A DNA stretch of 64,000 nt from Microbulbifer sp. YPW16 (GTDB lineage Bacteria > Pseudomonadota > Gammaproteobacteria > Pseudomonadales > Cellvibrionaceae): assembly GCF_021290385.1 (NCBI RefSeq), contig NZ_CP089928.1:2340501-2404500 (forward strand). The letters run 5' to 3'. The position numbers were made by a program, and so were the translations under genes. This document shows, piece after piece, positions 9,084-16,479 of the stretch. Under the pieces are notes generated by a model. It saw nothing but the letters and a program-made list of their open reading frames with translations, was not told the origin of the DNA and ran no database searches. The stretch's first letter is position 1. Every line of letters begins with the position of its first letter.

Positions 9084-9392
9084 ATGCTAGAAATCCGTCC
9101 AAATTGTGAATGCTGTGATAAGGATTTGCCACCGGATTCAGTCGAGGCAATGATCTGCACTTACGAATGTACATTTTGCAGGCAATGTGTAGATGAGGTT
9201 TTGGAAAATGTCTGCCCTAATTGCGGGGGAGGTTTTTCGCCGCGACCTGTTAGGCCTAAAGTTGCAAGACGGGCAGGGTTAAGCATTGAGCACCAACCCC
9301 CATCGAAAAAAAGGGTCAATACCAAGTACAGCACAAATGAGTTGAAAGAATTTTCAGCTACAGCAAAGCATATTGCACCAGAAGACAGATGA
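9084..9392 (+). CDS. DUF1272 zinc-binding small protein (cassette gene 2)
   Basis: This 102-residue protein starts MLEIRPNCECCDKDLPPDS, the signature opening of DUF1272 proteins, and carries four CxxC-type pairs (CECC, CTYECTFCRQC, CPNCGGG) that should bind zinc. The domain ends near residue 55; the rest is basic and probably disordered. An upstream in-frame start at 9039 would lie inside the IS end, so the ATG at 9084, which follows an AAGGA ribosome site, is chosen. It begins just after the restored attC crossover, as a cassette gene should. The function of DUF1272 is unknown. Confidence 0.85.
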   Translation: MLEIRPNCECCDKDLPPDSVEAMICTYECTFCRQCVDEVLENVCPNCGGGFSPRPVRPKVARRAGLSIEHQPPSKKRVNTKYSTNELKEFSATAKHIAPEDR

Positions 9393-9404
9393 TAAAAATA
9401 ACCT

Positions 9405-9466
9405 CACATAACAAGGCGATCCAGTTAGGACCTACCAGCGTACGACACTTCGCTGGACATTAACTT
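9405..9466 (+). repeat. Possible decayed attC-like site
   Basis: A TAACAAGG box occurs 13 bases after the DUF1272 stop, followed by a short hairpin (CCAGCG / CGCTGG at about 9435-9456) and ATTAAC. Position and first box are as expected of an attC, but the arms do not pair over any length and no clear GTTRRRY end is found. It may be a remnant; the call is weak. Confidence 0.25.
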
Positions 9467-9477
9467 TAGGGGGAAGG

Positions 9478-9942
9478 GTGACCTCAGGGCTTTATACTGG
9501 AAAAATTGACCATAAAGACTCACCTGGCGAGTATCGTCAGGCAGTTTTTCGATACGTTAGAGATTTGATTGGTGCCCGGGGTAGATCGCCAGAGAGCTTT
9601 GCCGAATTTTGTGGCGAATGGGTTTGTGACCAAGTCCAGGGTGAAGGGCAGTCCACTAGTTGAACTAGTGTATCCGAAATAACAATTGAGCCAAGTGGTG
9701 AAGCGCCTTCAAAAGCATTGGATTCAAGCTGGGAATGTCCACGCGATAAATGGGAATTAAAAGAAAACGGATGTTTAGCTCAGTGGCACTATGTTGAACC
9801 TATGCCAGAGTTTGGTATTAACCATCCAGGCTACCAAGAAGAGTGGCTGCACGCTCTGTTCATCTCCGATGATGAATTTGTGACCTTCAACGGTGATGCG
9901 AGCCTGGTTATGAAATATAAGCGAAAAAATAAGAAAACCTGA
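9478..9942 (+). pseudogene. Unknown cassette gene split by an in-frame TGA
   Basis: One reading frame runs from a GTG at 9478 (behind GGGGGAAGG) to a TAA at 9942, broken once by TGA at 9661-9663. The first half encodes 61 residues (containing EYRQAVFRYVRDLIGARG and FAEFCGEWVCDQV); the second half continues open for 92 codons with DSSWECPRDKWELKENGC and a WLHALFISDDEFVTF segment. The stop lies in a perfect inverted repeat, CACTAGTT-G-AACTAGTG. It may be one gene with a nonsense mutation, or two small ORFs, the second starting at a TTG (9718). No family is recognised. Confidence 0.45.
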
Positions 9943-9995
9943 CAATGCCATGTATGCGGAGATTGCATGATGACGGACGTCTGCACTAGGAAAGT

Positions 9996-10358
9996 ATGAA
10001 CGAAATCAATAGAAACTTTTCCTGGAATAATGATTACTCTGAAGACTCCTTCGTAGCCATCTTTCACGAGAACCAGACGTGGGATGATGACGAGTACTAT
10101 AAACTGGAAAATTACCTCTACAAGGAGTGTGAACTTCACTCAGGCCAAAGTGTTATTCCACGAGAGGTGGTCTGGCCTGCAATGCGGATTTATAGTTATT
10201 TGTCGCAGTCCATTGGCTGTCACTTTGATAAGGATGATGGATTTGAAATAAAGAACATTAACCGGGATCAGTTATATCAACGGCGCGAGCGCTTACAATT
10301 AATATTCGAGGGCTTTTTTAAGGGTCAAATGCCAAATAAAGAGCACCTTGGTTACTAG
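9996..10358 (+). CDS. Imm41-like putative immunity protein (cassette gene)
   Basis: The 120-residue acidic, soluble protein begins MNEINRNFSWNNDYSEDSF and has WPAMRIYSYLSQSIGCHFD, DDGFEIKNI and ERLQLIFEGFFKGQMP. I associate this pattern with the Imm41 family, immunity proteins of polymorphic toxin systems in which a small cytoplasmic protein neutralises a toxin. That assignment is from memory of the family and needs a profile search. No toxin gene lies nearby, so if correct it is an orphan immunity gene carried in the cassette cluster. There is no strong ribosome site; the ATG at 9996 gives the family-like N-terminus. Confidence 0.5.
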   Translation: MNEINRNFSWNNDYSEDSFVAIFHENQTWDDDEYYKLENYLYKECELHSGQSVIPREVVWPAMRIYSYLSQSIGCHFDKDDGFEIKNINRDQLYQRRERLQLIFEGFFKGQMPNKEHLGY

Positions 10359-10402
10359 CTGTCCAGGCCACTACTAAAAAGTCAAAGCACTCCGACATGA
10401 CA

Positions 10403-10435
10403 AAGTTGGCATTTTCCCCAAAAAGCCGCCAACTT
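10403..10435 (+). repeat. Imperfect hairpin between cassette genes, possible attC core or terminator
   Basis: AAGTTGGC (10403-10410) pairs with GCCAACTT (10428-10435), and inside it TTTT-CCCC-AAAA can pair with a one-sided bulge, the kind of extra-helical base seen in attC. A GTTACAT box lies at 10458-10464, but no matching TAAC box is found on the left. It could be a degenerate attC or a transcript end for the preceding gene. Confidence 0.3.
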
Positions 10436-10475
10436 CAACAACCCGGCATTCAAGCCGTTACATTTTAGAGGAAAT

Positions 10476-10997
10476 ATGGAGCAAGTTTTTAGGTATCAGA
10501 GAGAGGATTGGGAAAAGTTCCAATCGTTCCTGGAGAAAGACCTCTGCAGGTCGACAAAGATGTGGCACGAGAGGCCTTGGTTTAATGTCACCTTGTGGTT
10601 CATCATTGCGCTGGTTTTCTTGACATTTTTTCAGGATGGTAGTGAATTTAGCTGGCCTACCGCTGGAATCGTTGGCTTTTTCTTCATATTGATATTTACA
10701 CAGGTCATTCTTGCGGGACTTAAGCTTAAAAAGCTATGTGCTCCCTCAGAGGAAGGTATGTTTATCGGTGAGCATCGATTTAAATTTGATGAGGAGGGAA
10801 TTCATAGCCAGGGTAAAGGCTATAGTGCCACTCACAACTGGAGCGTGGTAAAACGAGCCGTAAAAACAGATGGGGCAATCTATTTATTCCTGGATAATGC
10901 CTATGCGTATATATTTCCACTTTCTCAACTTGAAGACCCTGGGAAATTCTATGACTACGTTGACTCCAAAATAAATGCAACAAGTTTATCCAGCTAA
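10476..10997 (+). CDS. YcxB-like membrane protein (cassette gene)
   Basis: The 173-residue protein has a soluble N-terminus, two adjacent membrane helices (about residues 36-55 and 63-83), and a C-terminal beta-rich segment (HRFKFDEEGIHSQGKGYSATHNWSVVKRAVKTDGAIYLFLD..) that matches the YcxB-like C-terminal domain. Such proteins are inner-membrane anchored; their function is unknown. AGAGGAAAT is a good ribosome site before the ATG. The TAA stop overlaps a TAACGTC box at the start of an attC-like remnant, the same stop/attC overlap as the first cassette gene. Confidence 0.75.
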   Translation: MEQVFRYQREDWEKFQSFLEKDLCRSTKMWHERPWFNVTLWFIIALVFLTFFQDGSEFSWPTAGIVGFFFILIFTQVILAGLKLKKLCAPSEEGMFIGEHRFKFDEEGIHSQGKGYSATHNWSVVKRAVKTDGAIYLFLDNAYAYIFPLSQLEDPGKFYDYVDSKINATSLSS

Positions 10998-11026
10998 CGT
11001 CCAAACCCACGTGCCTTTTGTGTATC
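10995..11026 (+). repeat. Truncated attC-like site (left arm only)
   Basis: TAACGTC overlaps the stop codon of the YcxB-like gene and is followed by CCACGTGCCTTTTGTGTATC, which resembles the left arm of the attC at 7167 (CTACGCACCTTTTGTGTTAC, with CCTTTTGTGT identical). The complementary right arm is absent. This looks like the broken right edge of the cassette cluster. Confidence 0.45.
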
Positions 11027-11139
11027 AATATTGACCCCAAGTAAAGTTCTGGCACTTAACCCATTCGCAGAATAGAACCTCCAATAGCCGCACAGCTCCC
11101 GCTGGCAGTGCGGGTGCTGCCCAGGTCGCAGAGACCCGG

Positions 11140-12036
11140 TCATTCAAACCTATCCCAGTAAGGCGGATCGCCGAAATAGCCGTCCATGAACTCCACGAAG
11201 CTGCGGACCTTGCTTGCCAGCAGTTGCCGGTGGGCGTACACGGCATAGAGTGCCATTGGCTCCGGCTCGTGCTGCGGCAGGATGATGCGCAGCTTCCCCT
11301 CCTGAATCGCCGAGCCGGCAATGAACGTGGGCTGCAGGACGATGCCGGCACCGGCAATGGCGGCTTGCATCAGTACATCGCCGTTGTTGCTGACCAGGTG
11401 GCTTCCGGCACTGCGCAGCCCGCGATACACGGCCTCGTCGGCATCCGCCTCCATGTAGCTGTAGCGCAGGTAACGGTGGTCCCGGAGTGCCTCCGGTCGC
11501 GCAGGTGTGCCGTGCTGTTCCAGGTAGTCCGGAGAGGCGCACATGACCAGTCGAACCGGCGCAATCTGCCTGGCGATCAGGGAGGAGCTTTTCAGGTGGC
11601 CAATGCGTAGCGCGATATCAAAGCCTTCCTCGACGATATCCACCTTGCGGTCGTTCAGCTGCAGGTCGATGTCCACGGCGGGGTGGGCTGCCTGGAAATC
11701 GGTCAGCAGTGGCGCCAGGTGGCGGATGGCGAAGGAAACCGGGGCGCTGATACGCAGCAGGCCGCGCGCCTGGGTCTGCAGGTCACCCAGCTGGTTTTCC
11801 ATCTCCTCGATGTCGTTGAGTATCTGCTGGGCACGCTGGTGGTAGCTGGCGCCCGCTTCGGTCAGGTGGATCCTGCGGGTGGTGCGGTTCAGCAGGCGCA
11901 CGCCGAGGTGCTGCTCCAGCTGGGACACGTACTTGCTCACCAGCTGCGGGGACATCTCCAGCCGGTCGGCGGCGCGGGTGAAGGTGCCCTCGTTCACCAC
12001 GGTGACGAAGGCCCGCATGGCATCGATACGGTCCAT
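11140..12036 (-). CDS. LysR-family transcriptional regulator
   Basis: This 298-residue protein has an N-terminal winged helix-turn-helix (MDRIDAMRAFVTVVNEGTFTRAADRLEMSPQLVSKYVSQLE) and a periplasmic-binding-like effector domain from about residue 90 (LLRISAPVSFAIRHLAPLL.., VDIDLQLND..). It is the CrgA/DsdC-like subgroup in which the sensor starts with SAPVSFG-type residues. It is divergent from the DoxX and dioxygenase genes with a 164-bp gap containing a perfect palindrome, so it most likely controls those genes and itself. The inducer is unknown. Confidence 0.93.
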   Translation of the reverse strand: MDRIDAMRAFVTVVNEGTFTRAADRLEMSPQLVSKYVSQLEQHLGVRLLNRTTRRIHLTEAGASYHQRAQQILNDIEEMENQLGDLQTQARGLLRISAPVSFAIRHLAPLLTDFQAAHPAVDIDLQLNDRKVDIVEEGFDIALRIGHLKSSSLIARQIAPVRLVMCASPDYLEQHGTPARPEALRDHRYLRYSYMEADADEAVYRGLRSAGSHLVSNNGDVLMQAAIAGAGIVLQPTFIAGSAIQEGKLRIILPQHEPEPMALYAVYAHRQLLASKVRSFVEFMDGYFGDPPYWDRFE

Positions 12037-12066
12037 GGGTTTATCCCCTCTTGTGCGTTTTCATGA

Positions 12067-12087
12067 TTATCAATATTGCATTGATAA
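12067..12087. promoter_or_regulatory. Palindromic LysR-type operator candidate
   Basis: TTATCAAT and ATTGATAA are perfect inverted arms around ATTGC, 31 bases upstream of the LysR start and about 114 before the DoxX start. LysR proteins bind dyads of this size with a T-N11-A core, so this is the likely autoregulatory site. This is inference from position and symmetry. Confidence 0.6.
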
Positions 12088-12200
12088 TAAAGCAACACTG
12101 GCCATCTTAGTCTGCTGTTATGGCGATAGTAGAGTGCACACATCAACCGGGGCAGGGGCTCCGGGACCAAGCAACCAGAGCAAGACTTGAGGTGACCATC

Positions 12201-12692
12201 ATGAGCAATCAATTCGCACAGACCCTGTTTCAATCCAATGCCGGTTTCGCTGCCCTGGTGCTACGGGTGCCAGTGGGGCTGGTGCTGGCTGTTCACGGCG
12301 CACAGAAGCTGTTCGGCTGGTTTGGGGGCTACGGCCTTGAAGGCACCGGCCAGTGGATGGCGAGCATCGGCCTGGAGCCGGGCTACCTGATGGCGCTGAT
12401 GGCCGGCGGTGCCGAATTCTTCGGCGGCCTGGCCCTGGCCCTGGGCCTGCTGACCCGGCCGGCCGCGCTGCTGAGCGCCATTACCATGCTGGTGGCAATC
12501 TTCGCGGTGCATATCGGCAATGGCCTGTTTATGTCCAACAATGGCTACGAGTACGCCCTTACCCTACTGGTGGTGAGTGTGGCACTGGCCATTCAGGGCG
12601 GCGGGCGCCTCTCCCTCGATAACCTGCTGCTGGACCGCCTCAGTGGCGCCGGGCACAACCAGCCGGCTACCGCACAGGCGACCGCGGCCTGA
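12201..12692 (+). CDS. DoxX family membrane protein
   Basis: This 163-residue protein has four membrane helices and the DoxX motif set: ALVLRVPVGLVLAVHGAQKLFGWFGG near the N-terminus, GYLMALMAGGAEFFGGLALALGLLTRPAALL in the middle, and a terminal helix before GGGRLSLDNLLLDR. DoxX proteins are associated with redox and detoxification roles; the substrate is unknown. The ATG at 12201 follows GAGGTGACC and gives MSNQFAQTLFQSN; the open frame reaches upstream to 12120 without homology. The dioxygenase gene follows 120 bp downstream on the same strand, a pairing often placed under a LysR regulator. Confidence 0.92.
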   Translation: MSNQFAQTLFQSNAGFAALVLRVPVGLVLAVHGAQKLFGWFGGYGLEGTGQWMASIGLEPGYLMALMAGGAEFFGGLALALGLLTRPAALLSAITMLVAIFAVHIGNGLFMSNNGYEYALTLLVVSVALAIQGGGRLSLDNLLLDRLSGAGHNQPATAQATAA

Positions 12693-12812
12693 TCACAGCA
12701 TCACTCACAAGTTTGAGAGAGTGAGTTCGATAGGGCACTTCCCGGCTGTGGGGAGTGCCCCGCTCGATGAACATAGGTGCCCCGCATGCAGACGATTAAC
12801 GGAGAGGCGACC

Positions 12813-13628
12813 ATGACCACAGATAGTAATGTGCTGTTTATCTCCCATGGCGGTGGGCCGCTGCCGTTACTGGGAGACCCGGCGCACCGGGAGCTGGTGG
12901 AGCGGCTCACCGAAATTAGCGGCAGGCTGAGAAGGCCATCGGCAATCCTGGTGATCAGCGCCCATTGGGAGCAGTCGGTGCCGACAATCACCGCCGGGGC
13001 CAGGCCGCCACTGATCTACGACTACCATGGCTTTCCTGAGGAAGCCTACGATATCCAGTATCCCTGCCCGGGTGAGCCCGCGCTGGCCGGGCAGGTACAC
13101 CAGGCGCTGAAACAGGCGGGCATCCCGACGCGGCTCGACCAGCAGCGCGGCTTCGACCACGGCCTGTTCGTGCCGCTGAAGCTGATGTACCCGGAAGCGG
13201 ATATCCCGTGCGTGCAGTTGTCCCTGGTCAACAGCCTGGATGCTGGTGAGCACCTGGCCATCGGCCGCGCCCTGCGGGCGCTGGACTACGATAACCTGCT
13301 GGTGGTCGGCTCCGGTTTCTCGTTCCACAACATGCAGGCGTTCTTCGCGCCCGACAATCCGGAGATCCAGGTCCGCAACCTGGCTTTCGAGGACTGGCTG
13401 CATGAGACCTGCACCGATCCCACCATACCGGAATCCCGGCGTACCGAGCGCCTGCTCCACTGGGAGCGCGCGCCCCATGCCCGCTTCTGCCATCCCCGGG
13501 AAGAGCACCTGCTGCCGCTGCATGTGTGTTACGGACTTACGGGCAGGGCCAGTGACAGCTATCTCCCGGCAACAATCCTCGGCAAGAAGTCAGGCATGTT
13601 CCACTGGGGAAGCAGATTGTCCATTTAG
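12813..13628 (+). CDS. DODA-type class III extradiol ring-cleavage dioxygenase
   Basis: The 271-residue protein resembles the 4,5-DOPA extradiol dioxygenase (YgiD/LigB-like) family, which uses one metal ion (iron or zinc) to open catechol rings. Metal-binding segments are present: LFISHGGGPLPLL near residue 9, ISAHWEQ near 51, and GFDHGLFVPLKLMYPEADIP near 112. Length is normal. The ATG at 12813 follows GGAGAGGCG; an upstream GTG at 12777 is less likely. The natural substrate cannot be read from the sequence. Confidence 0.9.
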   Translation: MTTDSNVLFISHGGGPLPLLGDPAHRELVERLTEISGRLRRPSAILVISAHWEQSVPTITAGARPPLIYDYHGFPEEAYDIQYPCPGEPALAGQVHQALKQAGIPTRLDQQRGFDHGLFVPLKLMYPEADIPCVQLSLVNSLDAGEHLAIGRALRALDYDNLLVVGSGFSFHNMQAFFAPDNPEIQVRNLAFEDWLHETCTDPTIPESRRTERLLHWERAPHARFCHPREEHLLPLHVCYGLTGRASDSYLPATILGKKSGMFHWGSRLSI

Positions 13629-13686
13629 TGAGTGGCGGTATCGGGTGACGATCTCACGCTGGGAGATGGGGGAGGTTCCAGGCGGC

Positions 13687-13782
13687 GAAATTCAGTTCGC
13701 AGTCCTGCCGGCCTCTGGGGCTGGAAGTGGTGATATCGGGTGGGGAAAGATCGTGGCGTTCGGGCTGGGCGTGCCGCACAAG
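13687..13782 (+). pseudogene. Fragment of a DbpA-like DEAD-box helicase gene
   Basis: In one frame this stretch reads EIQFAVLPASGAGSGDIG then WGKIVAFGLGVPHK. It aligns with dbpA residues 38-74 (EIQAAALPAILDG.., ..KTVAFGLGVLHK) at 15123-15233, including a 37-nt block with about five mismatches and a 15-nt in-frame gap that removes most of the P-loop. Nothing recognisable as helicase continues on either side. It therefore looks like a short duplicated and decayed piece of dbpA, 1.3 kb upstream of the intact gene and in the same orientation. Confidence 0.65.
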
Positions 13783-13855
13783 CCGAGGTGGACCAATTCC
13801 GGGGTGAGCGGGGCAGGCGCTGGTCCCGCGCCTTACCCCGACCTGGCGAGCCGGC

Positions 13856-14023
13856 TTAGCAATTGCCTTTCTTGGCCTGGCCCGGCGGGCAGTGCTTCTG
13901 GTGTCCACCGACGACGCCGGGGATCCTTACCTTGGCGGGTTCCAGTTTCACGCCCGGGCCAATGATTTCACATCCATTGAGAAAGACTGCTGCGCAAAGA
14001 ATAGCGGCGATTTTGAGTTTCAT
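13856..14023 (-). CDS. Small lipoprotein
   Basis: The 55-residue product has a classic lipoprotein signal: MKLKIAAILCAAVFLNGC, with LNGC as the lipobox and Cys18 as the lipidation site. The short mature part ends HCPPGQAKKGNC, a tail seen in small lipoproteins and probably used for a disulfide. The ATG at 14023 follows an AGGG ribosome site; the frame extends upstream but without a signal sequence. It stands alone and its function is unknown. Residue after the lipidated Cys is Glu, which does not suggest inner-membrane retention by the +2 rule. Confidence 0.75.
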   Translation of the reverse strand: MKLKIAAILCAAVFLNGCEIIGPGVKLEPAKVRIPGVVGGHQKHCPPGQAKKGNC

Positions 14024-14356
14024 TGAAATACCCTGGTCAATAAGTTTGGCGGTTATTTTACTGGCCGGCGTCGCTGGCGGTCTAATCATCCCTCCTGTTT
14101 TTTATTAGATTTGAGGGCTGTTTCGCACTGCAGGTTTTTCGAACCTGGGGCTGATCACAGGAATGAACGCAGCTGCCATAAGCGGGTCAGAACAGGGTTT
14201 CGGGAAATATGGCCAGAATGGGTGCTCCGCAGTTTCTTCATGCTGCAAACCGGGTATTAAAAGCCCGGCGTCATCCTACTTTTTGGGAAAGAGCGGGGCG
14301 GATTTTTTGTGAACCTGCACAGGCTTTTATCAGTTCCCGGTGAAAACTTTAAGCAT
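14024..14356. other. Intergenic stretch without recognisable feature
   Basis: 333 bases between the small lipoprotein and sixA genes. It lies upstream of the lipoprotein, so its right-hand promoter should be here, but I see no convincing -35/-10 pair. No repeat, RNA or conserved ORF is apparent. Confidence 0.4.
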
Positions 14357-14851
14357 CTATCGATGCAGCTTCGGGTAGTCGAACAGCTCGACGCTGCCAC
14401 AGGATCCAGTCAGTTCGCACCAGCGCGTAATGCCCAGGCGCATATGCAGCACAGCGGCAGTGGGAAACTTGGCCAGCCGTTCGCCGGTAAGATAGCACCC
14501 CAGGCTTTCGAGCCCCGGGTTGTGCGCGACTACCATCAGGTGATGCCAGCGGTCGCCCTGCCGCTGCAGCTGATGCAGCAGTGTCTGGTAGCTGCATGCG
14601 TATAGTGCCGGCCGCACCACAATCTGATCCGGGTCCAGCTCCAGCGCATCGGCGACAGCCCGGGCCGTGGTAAGTGCCCGGGCCGCGCCACTGGTTAGCA
14701 ACAGGTCCGGCACCAGGCCGAAATCCCGCACTCGCTGTGCCATGGCCGGGAGGTCACGTTCACCGCGTGCGTTGAGGGGGCGGTCGAAATCGTCCAGGCG
14801 GGTATCGTCCCAGCTGGATTTGGCGTGCCGTATCAACGTCAGCTTTTTCAT
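14357..14851 (-). CDS. sixA: Phosphohistidine phosphatase SixA
   Basis: This 164-residue histidine phosphatase carries the RHG-type motif as LIRHAKSSW (His9 the likely phospho-acceptor), DFDRPLNARGERDLPAMA, and the second catalytic histidine in VVAHNPGLESL. SixA dephosphorylates phosphohistidine proteins such as ArcB or PTS components in other bacteria. The ATG at 14851 yields the canonical MKKLTLIRHAKSSWDD start; the frame continues upstream without homology. It appears monocistronic. Confidence 0.92.
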   Translation of the reverse strand: MKKLTLIRHAKSSWDDTRLDDFDRPLNARGERDLPAMAQRVRDFGLVPDLLLTSGAARALTTARAVADALELDPDQIVVRPALYACSYQTLLHQLQRQGDRWHHLMVVAHNPGLESLGCYLTGERLAKFPTAAVLHMRLGITRWCELTGSCGSVELFDYPKLHR

Positions 14852-15011
14852 GGGCGGGCCCGGGTCGCGTACTGTCATCGCAGTATTGGCCGAACATCCG
14901 GGAAAGACCACTGCGTGAGAAACCACTGATGGCAGCGAGGGTGACTTTGTTTTGCTGCCGATAGGAACTTGGCCCCCGTTTACCTACAATGCCCGGCTAT
15001 TCACCCATTGA

Positions 15012-16424
15012 GTGCCCGTCGTGACCACCCCAGATTCTGACCACCCCCGCGATTTCCAGTCCCTGTCGCTGCAGCCCGCCCTGCTAAAGAACCTCCAGGA
15101 CCTGGGTTTTGCCCAGATGACCGAGATCCAGGCCGCCGCGCTGCCGGCGATCCTGGACGGCAAGGACGTCATCGGGCAGGCCAAGACCGGCTCCGGCAAG
15201 ACCGTGGCGTTTGGCCTGGGCGTGCTACACAAGCTCCAGGCAGAGCGGTTCCGGGTGCAGGCGCTGGTCCTATGCCCCACCCGCGAGCTGGCCGACCAGG
15301 TGGCCCAGGAGCTGCGCAAGCTGGCGCGGGCCATTCACAACATCAAGATCCTGACGCTGTGCGGCGGCATGCCGTTCGGGCCGCAGATCGGCTCCCTCAA
15401 GCACGGGGCCCACATTGTGGTGGGCACGCCCGGTCGCATCGAGGACCACCTGCGCAAGGGCAACCTGGACCTGGGCGAGGTACAGACATTGGTGCTGGAC
15501 GAGGCCGACCGGATGCTCGACATGGGCTTCCAGGCGGTGCTGGACCAGATAGTCGCGGAGCTGCCGGAGCAGCGGCAGACCCTGCTGTTTTCCGCCACCT
15601 ACCCCCGGTCCATCGACCAGCTGGCCACCCGGGTCCTGCGCGACCCGGTGAAGGTGGAAGTGGCCACGGCCCACACCCAGGGGTCCATCGAGCAGAAGTA
15701 CTACCGGGTGGAGAACAACGAGCAGCGGCCGGCGGCGCTGTACCAGCTACTGGCCAGCTTCGATGCTTCCTCCGCTGTGGTTTTCTGCAACACCAAGAAG
15801 GAAACCGACGAGGCCGCGCAGACCCTGAAGCGCGCCGGCTTCGCAGCGCTGGCGCTGCACGGGGATATGGAGCAGAAAGACCGCGACCGCACCCTGGCCC
15901 TGTTTGCCAACGGCAGTGCGTCGATCCTGGTGGCCACCGATGTGGCCGCCCGGGGACTGGATATCGAGGAGCTGCCGCTGGTGGTGAACTACCACCTCTC
16001 CCGCGACCCGGAGGTGCATGTGCACCGCATCGGCCGCACCGGCCGCGCGGGACAAAAGGGCGTGGCGCTGACACTGGTCAGCAAGAAGGAAATCTATAAG
16101 GTGGAGCGGCTGGAGGAGCTCATGGGGCAGCCGATCACCCTGCAGGAAGTCCCGGACCTGCCCCGGGGGTTCGCTCCTAACAGACCCGTCATGTCCACGC
16201 TGCAGATCGACGGCGGCAAGAAACAGAAGGTGCGCCCCGGTGACGTTGTCGGTGCCCTGACCGGCGACGGCGGCATCGATGGCTCACAGATCGGCAAAAT
16301 CCGCGTTTTTGACTTCTCCACCTTTGTTGCCGTGGAGCGCAAAGTGGCCAAGAAAGCACTGGCCAAGCTTGCCGACGGCAAAATAAAAGGGCGCAAGTTC
16401 CGCGCCCGAATTGTGGGCGTCTGA
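15012..16424 (+). CDS. dbpA: ATP-dependent RNA helicase DbpA
   Basis: This 470-residue DEAD-box helicase acts in large-ribosomal-subunit assembly. Motifs in order: Q motif (GFAQMTEIQ, about 32-40), Walker A AKTGSGKT (57-64), PTRELADQ, DEAD (163-166), SAT, and HRIGRTGRAG. After the helicase core comes a C-terminal RNA-binding domain (about 395-470, MSTLQIDGGKKQKVRPGDVVGAL..) that recognises 23S rRNA hairpin 92 and defines DbpA. GTG at 15012 is used; a second GTG at 15021 would remove three residues, and neither has a strong ribosome site. A decayed copy of part of this gene lies at 13687. Confidence 0.95.
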   Translation: MPVVTTPDSDHPRDFQSLSLQPALLKNLQDLGFAQMTEIQAAALPAILDGKDVIGQAKTGSGKTVAFGLGVLHKLQAERFRVQALVLCPTRELADQVAQELRKLARAIHNIKILTLCGGMPFGPQIGSLKHGAHIVVGTPGRIEDHLRKGNLDLGEVQTLVLDEADRMLDMGFQAVLDQIVAELPEQRQTLLFSATYPRSIDQLATRVLRDPVKVEVATAHTQGSIEQKYYRVENNEQRPAALYQLLASFDASSAVVFCNTKKETDEAAQTLKRAGFAALALHGDMEQKDRDRTLALFANGSASILVATDVAARGLDIEELPLVVNYHLSRDPEVHVHRIGRTGRAGQKGVALTLVSKKEIYKVERLEELMGQPITLQEVPDLPRGFAPNRPVMSTLQIDGGKKQKVRPGDVVGALTGDGGIDGSQIGKIRVFDFSTFVAVERKVAKKALAKLADGKIKGRKFRARIVGV

Positions 16425-16479
16425 TTTTACTTCCTGCTATACGCTGGCGGCCGGCCGGGCCGCCTCCCATCGCGCAGGC

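Noticed and set aside
9405..9466. A full attC site after the DUF1272 gene
   Set aside because: Only the TAAC box and a 6-bp hairpin are present; arms do not pair and no R' box is found. Kept only as a weak remnant.
13240..13965. A 241-codon plus-strand frame overlapping the dioxygenase end
   Set aside because: Starts inside the dioxygenase in another frame; only the short dbpA-like piece at 13687-13782 has any similarity.
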